A stretch of DNA of 64,000 nucleotides. It comes from Perkinsela sp. pyNocScin1 (taxonomy: Eukaryota; Euglenozoa; Kinetoplastea; Prokinetoplastida; Perkinselidae). The stretch lies in the NCBI GenBank assembly GCA_964019655.1, contig CAXHTR010000008.1, positions 744,001 to 808,000 on the forward strand. The letters run 5' to 3'. Each line of letters starts with the position of its first letter. Position 1 is the stretch's first letter. A model generated the notes under the pieces. The model was not told the origin of the DNA. It worked only from the letters and a program-made list of their open reading frames with translations, and made no database searches. This document shows positions 9,040 to 18,800 of this stretch, one piece after another. A program made the position numbers and the translations under genes.

Positions 9040-10456
9040 TATGCACAGCAAATACCAAACTTGCATTTGTCCCACCGAAGCCAAAGCTATTTTTCAGCGC
9101 AATAAAGTGATTTTTCGAATTTTTCATAGGCGTATGCGCTGTCTTTGGGAGCGATACAATGCGATCATTGTGCTCGATGGGGCTCTGGAGCCCAATATTC
9201 CCAGGAACGGCATCCGATGCCAAGCTGCAGATACTCAAAGCGGTCTCGACGCTTCCAGCAGCCCCAAGAAGGTGCCCAATAGCACCCTTAAAGCTGACGA
9301 CTGGGAGTGCTTCGCACGGCTGACCTTTCGATCGCTCTACGGACGCCTGCCGGGCGCGGGAAATGGCGCTGAGCTCAATCTCATCGCCGAGCGGTGTGCC
9401 CGTCGCGTGCGCGAAAGCGACATCGACGCTGGACATGTCCACACCTGCGTCCTCAAGGGCTCTGTCCATGCAGAGCGTGCAGCCTGTGCCTTTGGGGTGC
9501 GGCGCTGTGATGTGGTAGCCATCGCTCGACACACCATAGCCGAGGATCTCACTGTGCCACGGAAGGCACGGGCGGGTGGTCATTCGCTTGTGGAGTGCAG
9601 GATGTAACCCATTTCCCAGGGCTTGCTGCATTGCTGCCAGGCGCCGGGCCGCGTGTGCAGCTTCTTCGAGAATAAGAATTGCTCCACCCTCTCCGATAAC
9701 AAAGCCATCACGATTCGTGTCGAACGGCCGGCACGCTGACGTGGAAAGGGCTCTAAGGCGATGAAACCCTGTGGTAGCAATAGCATGCACACAGGACTCA
9801 GCGGCCCCAGCGATGACTATGTCGCAGTCACCACGCTCGATCGAGCGAAAGCCCTCGCCGATGCAGTGTGTGCCGGTGGTACACGCAGACGTCACGCAGT
9901 GGCTCCCGCCTTGCAGGCCATAGCGGACGGCGATTTGGCCGCTGATGGTGTTGCCGAGGATCTTAGGCACGAAGAAGGGGGATATTTTGTTGTGTGCATT
10001 GCTGTCGATGAGCGTTCCGCATTCGTGAATCTCTTGCAGGCAAGGAATACCCAGGCCAACATTCACGGCCACGCGCGATTTATCGACGGCAAAGGAACTT
10101 TCGAGTGTATCGTTCTTGGAGTCAAAGAAGATATCTAAGCCAGCGTCTGCGAGGGCCTCTTTCGTCGCGTACTGGGCTATTTTAGTGTGCCTGGCCTCGC
10201 GTGTACTGGCAAAAAAGTTTATTTCGGAAGTGCTGTCGACGCGGTCGGCTAAGAGCCCCAAAGGAAATTTTGAGACCTCACCACTGGGTTTCATCGGTGT
10301 GCCTGGCGGATGGATGCCACTTTTCCCTGCGAGCAAATTCTGCATCGCTGCTTGTGCGTTGAGCCCGAGCGCTGACACGAGGCCGATTCCACTAACCACA
10401 ACGCTACGGCGAGGCGCGAGTGGTCGCTTTCGACCCCAGAGAGATACGCCTGTCAT
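9029..10456 (-). CDS. Mitochondrial 3-oxoacyl-ACP synthase (KAS II / FabF type)
   Basis: Condensing enzyme of type II (probably mitochondrial) fatty acid synthesis, which extends acyl-ACP with malonyl-ACP and in mitochondria feeds octanoate/lipoate production. There are 475 residues from the first ATG at 10456. Seventeen mostly basic residues precede the conserved SVVVSGIGLVSALG start of the fold and could act as a short targeting peptide. The thiolase-fold catalytic triad is visible: Cys192 in TSACTTGTHC, His350 in HATGTPLGD and His395 in GAIGHLLGAAG. The Gly-rich end FGFGGTNASLVF is also present. Length fits yeast Cem1 and human OXSM. Its last 11 bases, including the stop, overlap the start of the downstream helicase. 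Confidence 0.93.
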   Translation of the reverse strand: MTGVSLWGRKRPLAPRRSVVVSGIGLVSALGLNAQAAMQNLLAGKSGIHPPGTPMKPSGEVSKFPLGLLADRVDSTSEINFFASTREARHTKIAQYATKEALADAGLDIFFDSKNDTLESSFAVDKSRVAVNVGLGIPCLQEIHECGTLIDSNAHNKISPFFVPKILGNTISGQIAVRYGLQGGSHCVTSACTTGTHCIGEGFRSIERGDCDIVIAGAAESCVHAIATTGFHRLRALSTSACRPFDTNRDGFVIGEGGAILILEEAAHAARRLAAMQQALGNGLHPALHKRMTTRPCLPWHSEILGYGVSSDGYHITAPHPKGTGCTLCMDRALEDAGVDMSSVDVAFAHATGTPLGDEIELSAISRARQASVERSKGQPCEALPVVSFKGAIGHLLGAAGSVETALSICSLASDAVPGNIGLQSPIEHNDRIVSLPKTAHTPMKNSKNHFIALKNSFGFGGTNASLVFAVHNGE

Positions 10457-10548
10457 TCTGCGTGCATTGCAAAGTAAAGATTGAGTTGTTTTTTGAAAGT
10501 AAGCATAATTCAAGAGGAGAAATAGCAGAGAAACGGCTGCATCGTTGC

Positions 10549-11577
10549 TTACTGTGCATCCATCGCGATAGTAACTTTGCGCAACGTATGGGCACTCTGC
10601 GAAGAAAGCAGGCCCTTGCCACTGTGCGTCACGCAGTTTATAACAAGAACGCAGTGCAGCGGCATGCTGTCGATAATCTGAGCGATGGCATCTCGATCGA
10701 GGTGTGGCACATCGTCAACAAAAATGTACCGGAGATTGCGGGCCTCGCTGAGCTCTGGGCATTCGCCAGCCTCGAGCTCCATGCACTCGACTGCATTTTT
10801 GTCTACAAGCTTCTCCTTGCCGAGGCTCTCGAGATGTGAACGCATTTCTTGACGAATCGGGGGCTTCTTGCCCTCCCTTTTTCTCGAAATGTAGAGAATT
10901 GCGCTTGACTTACTTTCTCTCGCGTACCACAGGTTTTCCTCGTAAACACACATAGCTCCAGTGATAGACATCATTTCGAGGACCTCGTCGGTCCGCTTTT
11001 TTCCATCGGTAACCACGCGGACCAGGGCGTGCTGGCCGGCGAGGATGTATGGCAGCGCCAAACTCTGCAGGCGCGTCGGCTTGGCCGGCAAGCGCAGTTG
11101 CATGGGCGCCGGGACTCCGAGATGCGTCCAGGTGAACAGCGGGTGCAGAAACTTTCTTTCAGGACATACAACAGCGATGCGCTCGCGGGGAAAGTACACC
11201 TCATCGTCGTTTTGCTCGACTTTGGGCCTGTAGACGTACTCTGGCAGCGGATCGGGTTCATCTGCGTCGGGCTGTTGCGCCACACCATCGAGCGGTGGGC
11301 CAACCCACGTGGAAACCGGGGTCTGTCGCTCAGCTACCAACTCGACGAACGAAAGTGTTTTCTCCTTCAGAATTGGGACTGTCACACTTTTGTCTACTAC
11401 AACGAGATTCTCTTCTCGAAGCTGAACCGCCTCGACTGCGGGCGCTGATTCTTTGCCCATCGGTTGTTGCGAGGTCTTTGGTGGGCGCATCCACTTGCCG
11501 AAAGACTGCGGGCGAACTTTTTGCTGCTGATACTTGCCTGCATTTTCAGCGACGGGTGGATTGTCTTCACTTGGCAT
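10549..11577 (-). CDS. Degenerate DEAD-box-like protein (RecA1 remnant)
   Basis: There are 342 residues from the first ATG at 11577. The first 130 residues are low-complexity and polar. A Q-motif-like block follows at about residues 170-190 (PTRLQSLALPYILAGQHALV), matching the DEAD-box pattern of a Thr-x-x-Gln core and a Leu-x-Gly-x-Asp/His-x-Leu turn. The Walker A that should come next is lost (VTDGKKRTDE). A Walker B-like IFVDDVPHLD occurs near 300 in place of DEAD, and a following INCVTHSGK stretch stands where the SAT region would be. No second RecA lobe is present. I infer a DEAD-box-derived, probably non-ATPase protein; the homology is weak and a profile search is needed. Confidence 0.6.
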   Translation of the reverse strand: MPSEDNPPVAENAGKYQQQKVRPQSFGKWMRPPKTSQQPMGKESAPAVEAVQLREENLVVVDKSVTVPILKEKTLSFVELVAERQTPVSTWVGPPLDGVAQQPDADEPDPLPEYVYRPKVEQNDDEVYFPRERIAVVCPERKFLHPLFTWTHLGVPAPMQLRLPAKPTRLQSLALPYILAGQHALVRVVTDGKKRTDEVLEMMSITGAMCVYEENLWYARESKSSAILYISRKREGKKPPIRQEMRSHLESLGKEKLVDKNAVECMELEAGECPELSEARNLRYIFVDDVPHLDRDAIAQIIDSMPLHCVLVINCVTHSGKGLLSSQSAHTLRKVTIAMDAQ

Positions 11578-11671
11578 GCGAAAACATTCTAATTCACTCA
11601 AAGAGAGAAATTCCAAGCCAAACTTCGAAGATAAAACTTCGAATATCTGCTTCAATTTACTCAAACTTACA

Positions 11672-14431
11672 CTATTCAGTGTCCATCACCCACGAGTCTT
11701 CGTCGGGAATCCCTTGAAGCTTTCGAAAGCGTGGCGTGACGTACGTGAGCACGGATGAGCCTGTGCTAGGGCTCCGCGCTGGGGTTTGCAATGTCCACGA
11801 GGCCACCTGGGGCGGACTCGGCGCAGCCTTCTGCGCGCTTTTCACTACCTGAGGGGTCTGCTCGAGTCGCGTGGACGGCTGCGTTGCGGTTGAGTTTCTA
11901 TCGGAAATGTACACCCAGGGGCTCTCCTCCATGAGCGCTTGCATGGGCGAAAGTTCCTTTGCAAGCTTTTTCACCGGAGAGGCTCTCTCAATTTTATATG
12001 TGCGTTCCACTACATGGGACTGCAAGATTTTTGGATTTTCTCTATCATCGGTCCTATATTTGCCAGTGTACGGGGCAATCTCTTCTTGACTGCATGCATG
12101 TGTGCGCTTCACTGGCGGGTTTTCAAAGGCCGCTGTCTGCTCTGTGACGTATGCTCGTTGCTTTGGCACCTCGAAGCGATGTACCACTGGTATTCGGCTA
12201 AATGTTTCGTAAATCACACTCGTCAATAGTTTGTTTGTTTGCGGTGTCAGTGAAATAATGGGTGCTTGCGATAACGCTCTTGGCTTGCTAACAGGTGAGT
12301 AGCTCCACGCGTCTACTGTTATTGTTCTGTGCTCTGGAACTGTATCATAGACGACTGTGGAGTGCACCGAGTGATCAACGTGGCGGCGCGCGCTGCTCTT
12401 CAGCAGCTCTGAGCAGAAGCTCCACTCACTGTGCATTTCAATAAATCGGTTCTTATCTGGAGACTCGCGCAAGTTGTCTCTGATGGCTGTATCATCTGCA
12501 CTTTCCATAGGATCTTTTCTACCAAGCAGCGAATGCTCGCGTGAGCGCACAGTAATATCTCTAAATATCGCAGACACCGACTCCAGGTGCAAGTCCCCAG
12601 GGCTTGTCTCTCCAGACCTCTTAATATTGTTCTGTGATGGTTCATCATTTTTTTCGAGAATATCGATGCTTTGCACATCGCTCGTGTCTTCCGAAAGCCT
12701 GGGAGGTACTGGGCTGTCATCATCAGGGGCCTTCGATACAAAGTCGGGGTCGATGGTTGGGGACAGTGCCCTGCTGGCCACTGCTGATGAGCCTGCAGAT
12801 GCTCGAGCGACGTGGTCCACTTCGTCTCTCGAGGGTGCCACGTCTTTTGCTGTGATGGGCAAATCTTCTCTAGAACTTTCATTCACATCATCAGCTTCGC
12901 TTGATTCAGAGCCCTCAGTGTCAGTATTCGCCTGAGCGAGTGGTGGCTCAATCGGGATGGATGTCTTACGAAACTGCCGGGCCGGGCGGCTCAGGGTGCG
13001 CCGTGCCTCCATCAGCAGGCGACGGCACGTGACGTGGGCTGACCGGAGTGTGCCCCGCCGGCTCGCACTTGGGTGGACGAGCGACAGAACAGTTCGAATC
13101 CATTTCTTTGGTAAAACATCCTCTGGCTGGTGCCCGTCAAAGGTCGACTGGTATGCCCGCGTGCTCTCCTTTGCGCTTTGGTACACATAATTCTCAATTT
13201 TTGAGAGCGTCAGCCCCGCGATCTCTCGCAGTACCATTCTGTCCGTGTCCTTCGTCTGCGTGCTTGGTGGCACCACCTTGCCGGATCCACTCAGTATGCC
13301 CTCTATCAGGCCCAAGTGCGTTCTGCCGAGCATGAGCTCGAGCAGCGTGATGCCGACGCTCCACACGTCATTTTGCATCAGCTCGCGCTTCGTCCTTGCG
13401 TGGCGACGCTGCCCGCTGTCCCCAAGAATGGCCTTGGCGACCTCAGGCGAGGCGTACTGCGGTGTCCCTGTGATCGATGTTTCGCGAGTGGTGTGACTGC
13501 ACTGTAATGCGCTTCCAAAGTCGATGAGCTTCAGCGTGTGCCATCGGTGTTCCGCAGTGACTTCTGAACTATTCTGATGATATTTATTCTGCAAGATCTT
13601 CTCAATCGCATCACGTTCGTGGTACACATTGTGCAGCGCAATGGCAAAATCTTCCGAGTTAGCCGCATGCTCGCCTTCGAGCCGACAAAAAATAAAGTTC
13701 TCGGGCTTGCAGTCGCGGTGCACGATAGACTGGCGGTGAAGCTCAATGACAGTCTCGAGAATACGCGCGCTCAATTCTAGCATCGGAATGTACACTGGGA
13801 CCGCCTGCTGTCTTAAAATATTCGGGACGCTCACAATTGTGTCGACGTCCAAACTGAATTTTTTTAGCAAGTCCGTGTCACCCGCGGCGAAGATTCCCCT
13901 GTGCATGCAGTGCGCTGGGAAGTACTCACGAAGCGTAAGGCTCGTCCCAAGCTCCAAGACGAGGACAACGCGCACGAGCCACCTCGTAGCACCCTTCTCG
14001 AGAATTTCGCTGGCGGTGTACCCAACCCAATGAAAATCTATCACAGCTTTGTTTTCCATTGACTTCTGCAGGAGCCACGCCTCCTCGAGCGCGCTCGCCA
14101 GCACGCGATTCTTTGCTGCGTCCTTTGCAAAAGTATCATCGACGGGCGCTTCGCCAAGAACTTGCTCGACAACTTTGATCGCGCGTGGATGGCCATCGTC
14201 CGATCGCGCAGCGTATACACTGCCGTAGGCGCCAGCGGCGATTTTCTTTTTGAGGGCATACGTGTGCATGGGCTGCGCCGTTCGTGCCTCGCGCTTGGAC
14301 AGGTATTGCTTAAACAGCATTCGGTGTGGTGTTTCGCTGTCCTGGACAGTAAAATAAAACAGCTGTGGCTTGCCCAACTCGCCATACTGCGTCGCGCCTC
14401 GCGGCGAAGGTCGTGCGGTGTGTATGGCCAT
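11672..14431 (-). CDS. Large Ser/Thr protein kinase with long disordered tail
   Basis: There are 919 residues from the ATG at 14431. The kinase domain covers about residues 55-470. It shows a glycine loop IAAGAYGSVY, the lysine in RAIKVVE, the catalytic loop VHRDCKPEN (about 235), the metal-binding IDFGSAL (about 303), and a TGTPQYASPEV activation/APE segment followed by NDVWSVGITLLELMLG. All key residues are present, so it should be active. The domain carries insertions between the glycine loop and the catalytic loop. Residues 480-919 are Ser/Thr/Pro-rich and probably disordered, and end with several SP and TP sites. HRDCKPEN rather than HRDLKPEN is unusual. I cannot place it in a named subfamily. 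Confidence 0.88.
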   Translation of the reverse strand: MAIHTARPSPRGATQYGELGKPQLFYFTVQDSETPHRMLFKQYLSKREARTAQPMHTYALKKKIAAGAYGSVYAARSDDGHPRAIKVVEQVLGEAPVDDTFAKDAAKNRVLASALEEAWLLQKSMENKAVIDFHWVGYTASEILEKGATRWLVRVVLVLELGTSLTLREYFPAHCMHRGIFAAGDTDLLKKFSLDVDTIVSVPNILRQQAVPVYIPMLELSARILETVIELHRQSIVHRDCKPENFIFCRLEGEHAANSEDFAIALHNVYHERDAIEKILQNKYHQNSSEVTAEHRWHTLKLIDFGSALQCSHTTRETSITGTPQYASPEVAKAILGDSGQRRHARTKRELMQNDVWSVGITLLELMLGRTHLGLIEGILSGSGKVVPPSTQTKDTDRMVLREIAGLTLSKIENYVYQSAKESTRAYQSTFDGHQPEDVLPKKWIRTVLSLVHPSASRRGTLRSAHVTCRRLLMEARRTLSRPARQFRKTSIPIEPPLAQANTDTEGSESSEADDVNESSREDLPITAKDVAPSRDEVDHVARASAGSSAVASRALSPTIDPDFVSKAPDDDSPVPPRLSEDTSDVQSIDILEKNDEPSQNNIKRSGETSPGDLHLESVSAIFRDITVRSREHSLLGRKDPMESADDTAIRDNLRESPDKNRFIEMHSEWSFCSELLKSSARRHVDHSVHSTVVYDTVPEHRTITVDAWSYSPVSKPRALSQAPIISLTPQTNKLLTSVIYETFSRIPVVHRFEVPKQRAYVTEQTAAFENPPVKRTHACSQEEIAPYTGKYRTDDRENPKILQSHVVERTYKIERASPVKKLAKELSPMQALMEESPWVYISDRNSTATQPSTRLEQTPQVVKSAQKAAPSPPQVASWTLQTPARSPSTGSSVLTYVTPRFRKLQGIPDEDSWVMDTE

Positions 14432-14555
14432 TTTCAGACGAGTGCAGATCGCATGTGCTACTTTCTTCGTAATCAAGAGATATATGACAAAATTTTGCTG
14501 GAATCTTTTTCAATACAAAAATTACAAAAATGGCTCAGCAACACGCCGCGTCCAA

Positions 14556-15044
14556 TCACAAATCCCGAAGAAGCTTCATGACCCGCTTCACAGAGCCAAA
14601 GTTGATTTTCGCCTGCACGTCCTCCGGCAGCAGGTTCCACTGCGTCCCGAGGATGCTCATGATGATGTGCGCGTCCTTGGGGTCGATGCGGAGCGCTCGA
14701 GCGGTTTTCTCGTACCGCGCGAGGACAAAAATGGGGAACCCGCGGGACCCGGGCAGCTGCTCGAGCGTGCGGGCCATCTCCGGCGTCTTCCGCTTGCGGT
14801 GCATACACAGCATGTCGCTCTCTTTCACTTCAAAAAACTGCAGGGAGTCGCACCAATCAATGATCCGGTAGAGGTACGGGCGGACGACGTTGAGCGTGAA
14901 GTCATCGACGTGTGAGTGCTGCAGCAAATCTCTCGCGATGGCGCTGTTCGGCTTTACTTCTGGCTGCAGCGCCTTGGCTGACGCCGCTGGTCGTGCCTGC
15001 TTGGCTGTCTGCGTGCATAATGAGCGAAGCGTTTGGGAAAGCAT
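14556..15044 (-). CDS. Small mitochondria-targeted HMG-box-like protein
   Basis: A 162-residue protein. The N-terminus (MLSQTLRSLCTQTAKQARP) is rich in Ser, Thr and Arg and lacks acids, as expected of a mitochondrial presequence. The C-terminal 60 residues resemble an HMG box: a hydrophobic FPIFVLARYEK start, then a basic helix, then IMSILGTQWNLLPEDVQAKI, which fits the usual LGxxWxxLsxxxKxxY helix 2-3 pattern. If right, it would be a packaging or transcription factor for mitochondrial DNA of the TFAM/Abf2 kind, although only one box is present. Similarity is by eye, and the box is shorter and less basic than usual. Confidence 0.6.
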   Translation of the reverse strand: MLSQTLRSLCTQTAKQARPAASAKALQPEVKPNSAIARDLLQHSHVDDFTLNVVRPYLYRIIDWCDSLQFFEVKESDMLCMHRKRKTPEMARTLEQLPGSRGFPIFVLARYEKTARALRIDPKDAHIIMSILGTQWNLLPEDVQAKINFGSVKRVMKLLRDL

Positions 15045-15185
15045 TCAGAGAGGTAATACACAGCGAAAATAACACAAAATAAACTTTCAGAAAAAAATTT
15101 CAACTTTCATTCATCAATCGCAAACTCGAACGGATATTCTGTTAAAGGGTTAACCGCAATATTGACGGGATCGGGTGCTGGGGCG

Positions 15186-15764
15186 CTACTCCTTGAGCTC
15201 ACCGCTGTCCATGATCGAGACGGTGGAGCGCGTCGCGCCGGACTGGCTGCCGCAGGCTTCCATCTTCTTCAGGATGTCCTCGCCGCTCAGGAGCTGGCCG
15301 AAGACGACGTGGCGGCGGTCGAGCCAGCTGGTCTGCGCGGTGCAGATAAAGAACTGCGAGCCGTTCGTGTTCGGGCCGGCGTTTGCCATCGAGAGCGTGC
15401 CGACGCCGAAGTGCCGGCCGGCCTTGCCCTGGAAGGACTCGTCGTCGAACTTAGTGCCGTAGATAGACTCGCCACCAGTGCCGTTGCACGCGGTGAAGTC
15501 ACCGCCCTGGCACATGAACTGCGGGATGATGCGGTGGAAGATGCTGCCCTTGTAGTGAAGGGCCTTGCCGGAGCGGCCGAGGCCTTTCTCGCCGGTGCAG
15601 AGCGCGCGGAAGTTCTCCGCCGTCTTCGGGACGGCGTCGGCGAAGAGCTCAAAGGTCAGGCGGCCGGCCTTCTGGCTGTTGATGGCGATGTCAAAGAAGA
15701 CCTTCGGGTTTGTCGCGTTCACGGGGTGGAACGGCGCGAGGAGCGAAAACGGGCGGCGGAACAT
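15186..15764 (-). CDS. Cyclophilin-type peptidyl-prolyl isomerase
   Basis: A 192-residue cyclophilin, which catalyses cis/trans isomerisation of Xaa-Pro bonds. After about 20 residues that could act as a presequence ([12 protein letters not shown]), the complete single domain follows: [23 protein letters not shown], the catalytic [29 protein letters not shown] and the cyclosporin-contact [10 protein letters not shown]. All catalytic and binding residues I can check are in place, so the enzyme should be active. The N-terminal extension suggests mitochondria, as for cyclophilin D/Cpr3, but this is an inference. The gene has strong G/C-ending codon bias, as highly expressed genes here do. A pyrimidine tract ending in TTTTCAG lies four bases before the ATG. 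Confidence 0.95.
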   Translation of the reverse strand: MFRRPFSLLAPFHPVNATNPKVFFDIAINSQKAGRLTFELFADAVPKTAENFRALCTGEKGLGRSGKALHYKGSIFHRIIPQFMCQGGDFTACNGTGGESIYGTKFDDESFQGKAGRHFGVGTLSMANAGPNTNGSQFFICTAQTSWLDRRHVVFGQLLSGEDILKKMEACGSQSGATRSTVSIMDSGELKE

Positions 15765-15870
15765 TTGACTGAAAATTGAAGAATGGAGGAGAAAAACTTA
15801 AAGTAGAAACTTTTTCAAAACGAAAACGAGAGATTTTAGAATTCAACTCAGTATTTCTTGTCTTATGACT

Positions 15871-18800
15871 TTAATTCGATGGATCTTGTGCTTTGCGGAT
15901 CGCTTGGCAGTGCGCGCCACTCGCCCGAATGCGCGAACTGTACTTCTCGATGTCCTCGGCGCTCACGGCGTTGAGTCCGGTGCTCGCGGTCACCTCGCCG
16001 ACGCACTCCGTGAGGCACCGGTCGAGCACTGCGTCGCTCTCGTCGATGTCGCCGACGCGCCAGTTGGCCTGCGCGAGCGCTGGGTAGATAGCGCACCGCC
16101 TTGCCTGCGCCGCGACGCTGTCGTTCACGTGGGTCACGTTCTGCGTGGCGCTGCGGGCGAAGTCACTTGCATTAAAACGCACCGGGCGCGCTGTGGTCCC
16201 GAAGATGCGCGCGTCCTCTTTCGTCGTGGGTAATCCGTCGTCGCCAAATGGCGCGTCAGAGGACATGTACAGCGCGTCGCGCAGCACGCGGGGCACCTCT
16301 GCGCCGTACACGCGCTCAGTGCCGAGGTGCGACACGTCCTCCTCGAGGAAGAAGGCCGCCTCGGGCTGGTCGAACACGGGCTGGCCGACCTCGCCCTCGG
16401 CGCCCTGCGCGAGCTCGTCGCTCGTGAAGGTGAGGCGCGTCATGTCGAGCGCCGCCTGCGCCAAAGTGTCTGCGACCTGCGAGCGCTCCTGCGTGTGCAG
16501 CGGGAGGCCCTGAAGGCACATGTAGAGCGTGTCGATCCATTGCCCGAAGATGGCGACGATGACGCTGCGGCCGTAGCCTTTTTCGAGCTTGCGGAGCGTG
16601 TGCGGGCTCTGGACGAGCATCGGCATCTGCTGCATGAGAATGGGAACGCCCTGCATCGCAGTGATGCGGTCGACGGGGTCGTCGGCACAGCTGCGGATGA
16701 GCGTGTGCAGGTGATGGCAGAAGCCCAAAATGTTCTGCTGGTACATCTGCGTGACGCCGAGCCAGTAGAGGACGTTGCAGCGGCTGTCGAGGTCACCGTT
16801 CTCGCGGATGGACTTGTCTCCCTGCTGCTCGCGGCGCCGCAGGACGTCGTCCGCCGTTATCTTGCCAGACTCGTGCAGGCGCAGCGCGTTCTGGAAAGAG
16901 ACCTCGGCGCCCTTGCGGGACTTCTCGCTCTGGAGGAAGCGGAGCCCGGCCTGGCGGTACTGAGACGCGGCCTGGCCGTACTGCTGGATTTTTTCGAGGA
17001 TCTCGCCGGTGTGGAACACCTGCGTGGCGTTCGGGTTCGGGAAGAGCGCGCTGAACGTCGAGAAGTACATCTGGATGCAGCCCTCCTTGGGGAAGAGCCC
17101 CGTGACGCAGCGCTCGAGGTGGAAGAAGGCGCGGCGGATGTCCTGCGTCATGTAGAAATATCGCGCGAGGTTGAAGTGCGGCTCGGACCACTCGGGGAAG
17201 ATGGACGCGGCCTTCTCAAAGAGGTCCTTGCCGTCCTTGATGCGGCCCTCATTCCAGCGGGAGAGGCCGAGCTGGTTATTGTTCTTCGCGCTCCGCGGGC
17301 AGACGCGCACAGAGCTCTCGAAGAGCGCCTTGTCGGACTGCCAGTCCAGCGTGCGCTCGCGGGTCTTGTGGACGCCCAGCGCGAGAACGACGAGAATGAA
17401 AGCGTTCAGGACGTAGAAGGAGTACGAGCGGGGCTGCTGCGGCGTCTCACCCTCGCTCTTTTTTGCTTTACTGCTGGATTTCTGGATAAGCGCTTTTTCA
17501 ATGTTATGCAGGAGGCACGCCACGAGCAGGCAGATGCCGACGGAGGGCAGGTACAAGCACCGCTCAGCGATGTTGGTGCCGACGGACACGAGCAAGTGGC
17601 TCACCGGCAGGTACGGCGCGAGCAGCCAGAAGGACGCGAGGCACAGGGACGGGTCTGGAGTTATATCAAAAGCGGAGAACTTTTGCTTAAAAATCGGCAA
17701 CCGCTTCTTTGTCCCGATGAGGACGCCCCAGCCGACGCTCAGGACAGCCTTGACGATCTCGTAGAGCGTGCCGACCGCGGGTATGCGGAAGCAGTGCAGG
17801 CCGACGTACGCGAGGAAGGCGAACGTCGCGACGATGCCGAGGACGCGGGGGTCGTAGAACGTCGTGAACGCCGGGATGCAGTCAAAGCCGTACTCGCAGC
17901 ACATTTCGTAGGGCCACAGGAGCAGCTGCAGGTTCTTGGCGTGGAGGTACGTGAACGAGACCTTGCGCCAGAGGCCGCTGGGCAGCGCGTAGAACGGGTT
18001 CTCGACCTTGCGGATGAGTCCACTCTCGGCGAGGTCGACGCGGCCGCCGAGGACGATTTTTCGCCCCTGAAGGAAGCCAATTATCGTCAAAAGCGACAGG
18101 ACGCGGAACATCAGCGGGTGGTACGCTGCCGGAGCGTAGGCGCCGGTGCTCGCCGAGGCGTCGCGAGACGTCAGGTACTCCAGAATGCCGTAGCTTGCTG
18201 CCTTGGACGCCTTTGCCTTGCGGGTGCCCTTCGCTTTCGTCGATTCGGTCTCTGTGCCGTAGTGGGACCACATGAGCATGAAGTCGTAGGCGAGGCAGAT
18301 GGCAGACACGGTGATCCCAGTCTCTTTGCTGAGGCAGCCGAGGGCGATAGCGACGACGAAGAGCGCGTACGTCAAAACCATCTTGAGGCCACTGAGGGTG
18401 CGCATGACGCGGCCGCTCTTTCGAGCGGAATCCACTGCCTCGTGCACGCCGTCGCGGATGCTGGCGACTGGATGGTACTTAAAGTACGCGTTGAATGCGA
18501 TGAGCCCAAAAAAGAGGCACAGGAGCTCAGCGCGCCCGACGATGCCAGTGACGGACTCAACGTGCACGGGGTGCACTGCGAAGAGCGCGGAAGCGATCAC
18601 TGACGCGAAGAAGGAGGCTTTGAGGTACCGCCTGCAGAGGTACGAGAAGAAGAAGACGGTGTTGAGCACCTGGAGGACGATGTTCACGAGGTGGAGCCGG
18701 TAGGGGTCATGGAAGTCGTGGATTTCCTCGTAGACGTACTCCATGTCGAGGTCGTTCTCGGCGTTGACAGTCTTCGGGACGGCGACCCGGCGCTTGGGCC

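Noticed and set aside
16327-18603. 758-codon plus-strand open frame opposite the TMTC gene
   Set aside because: It is the antisense shadow of a GC-rich gene. Its translation is low-complexity in Arg, Glu, Val and Ala, and the minus strand has clear TMTC motifs.
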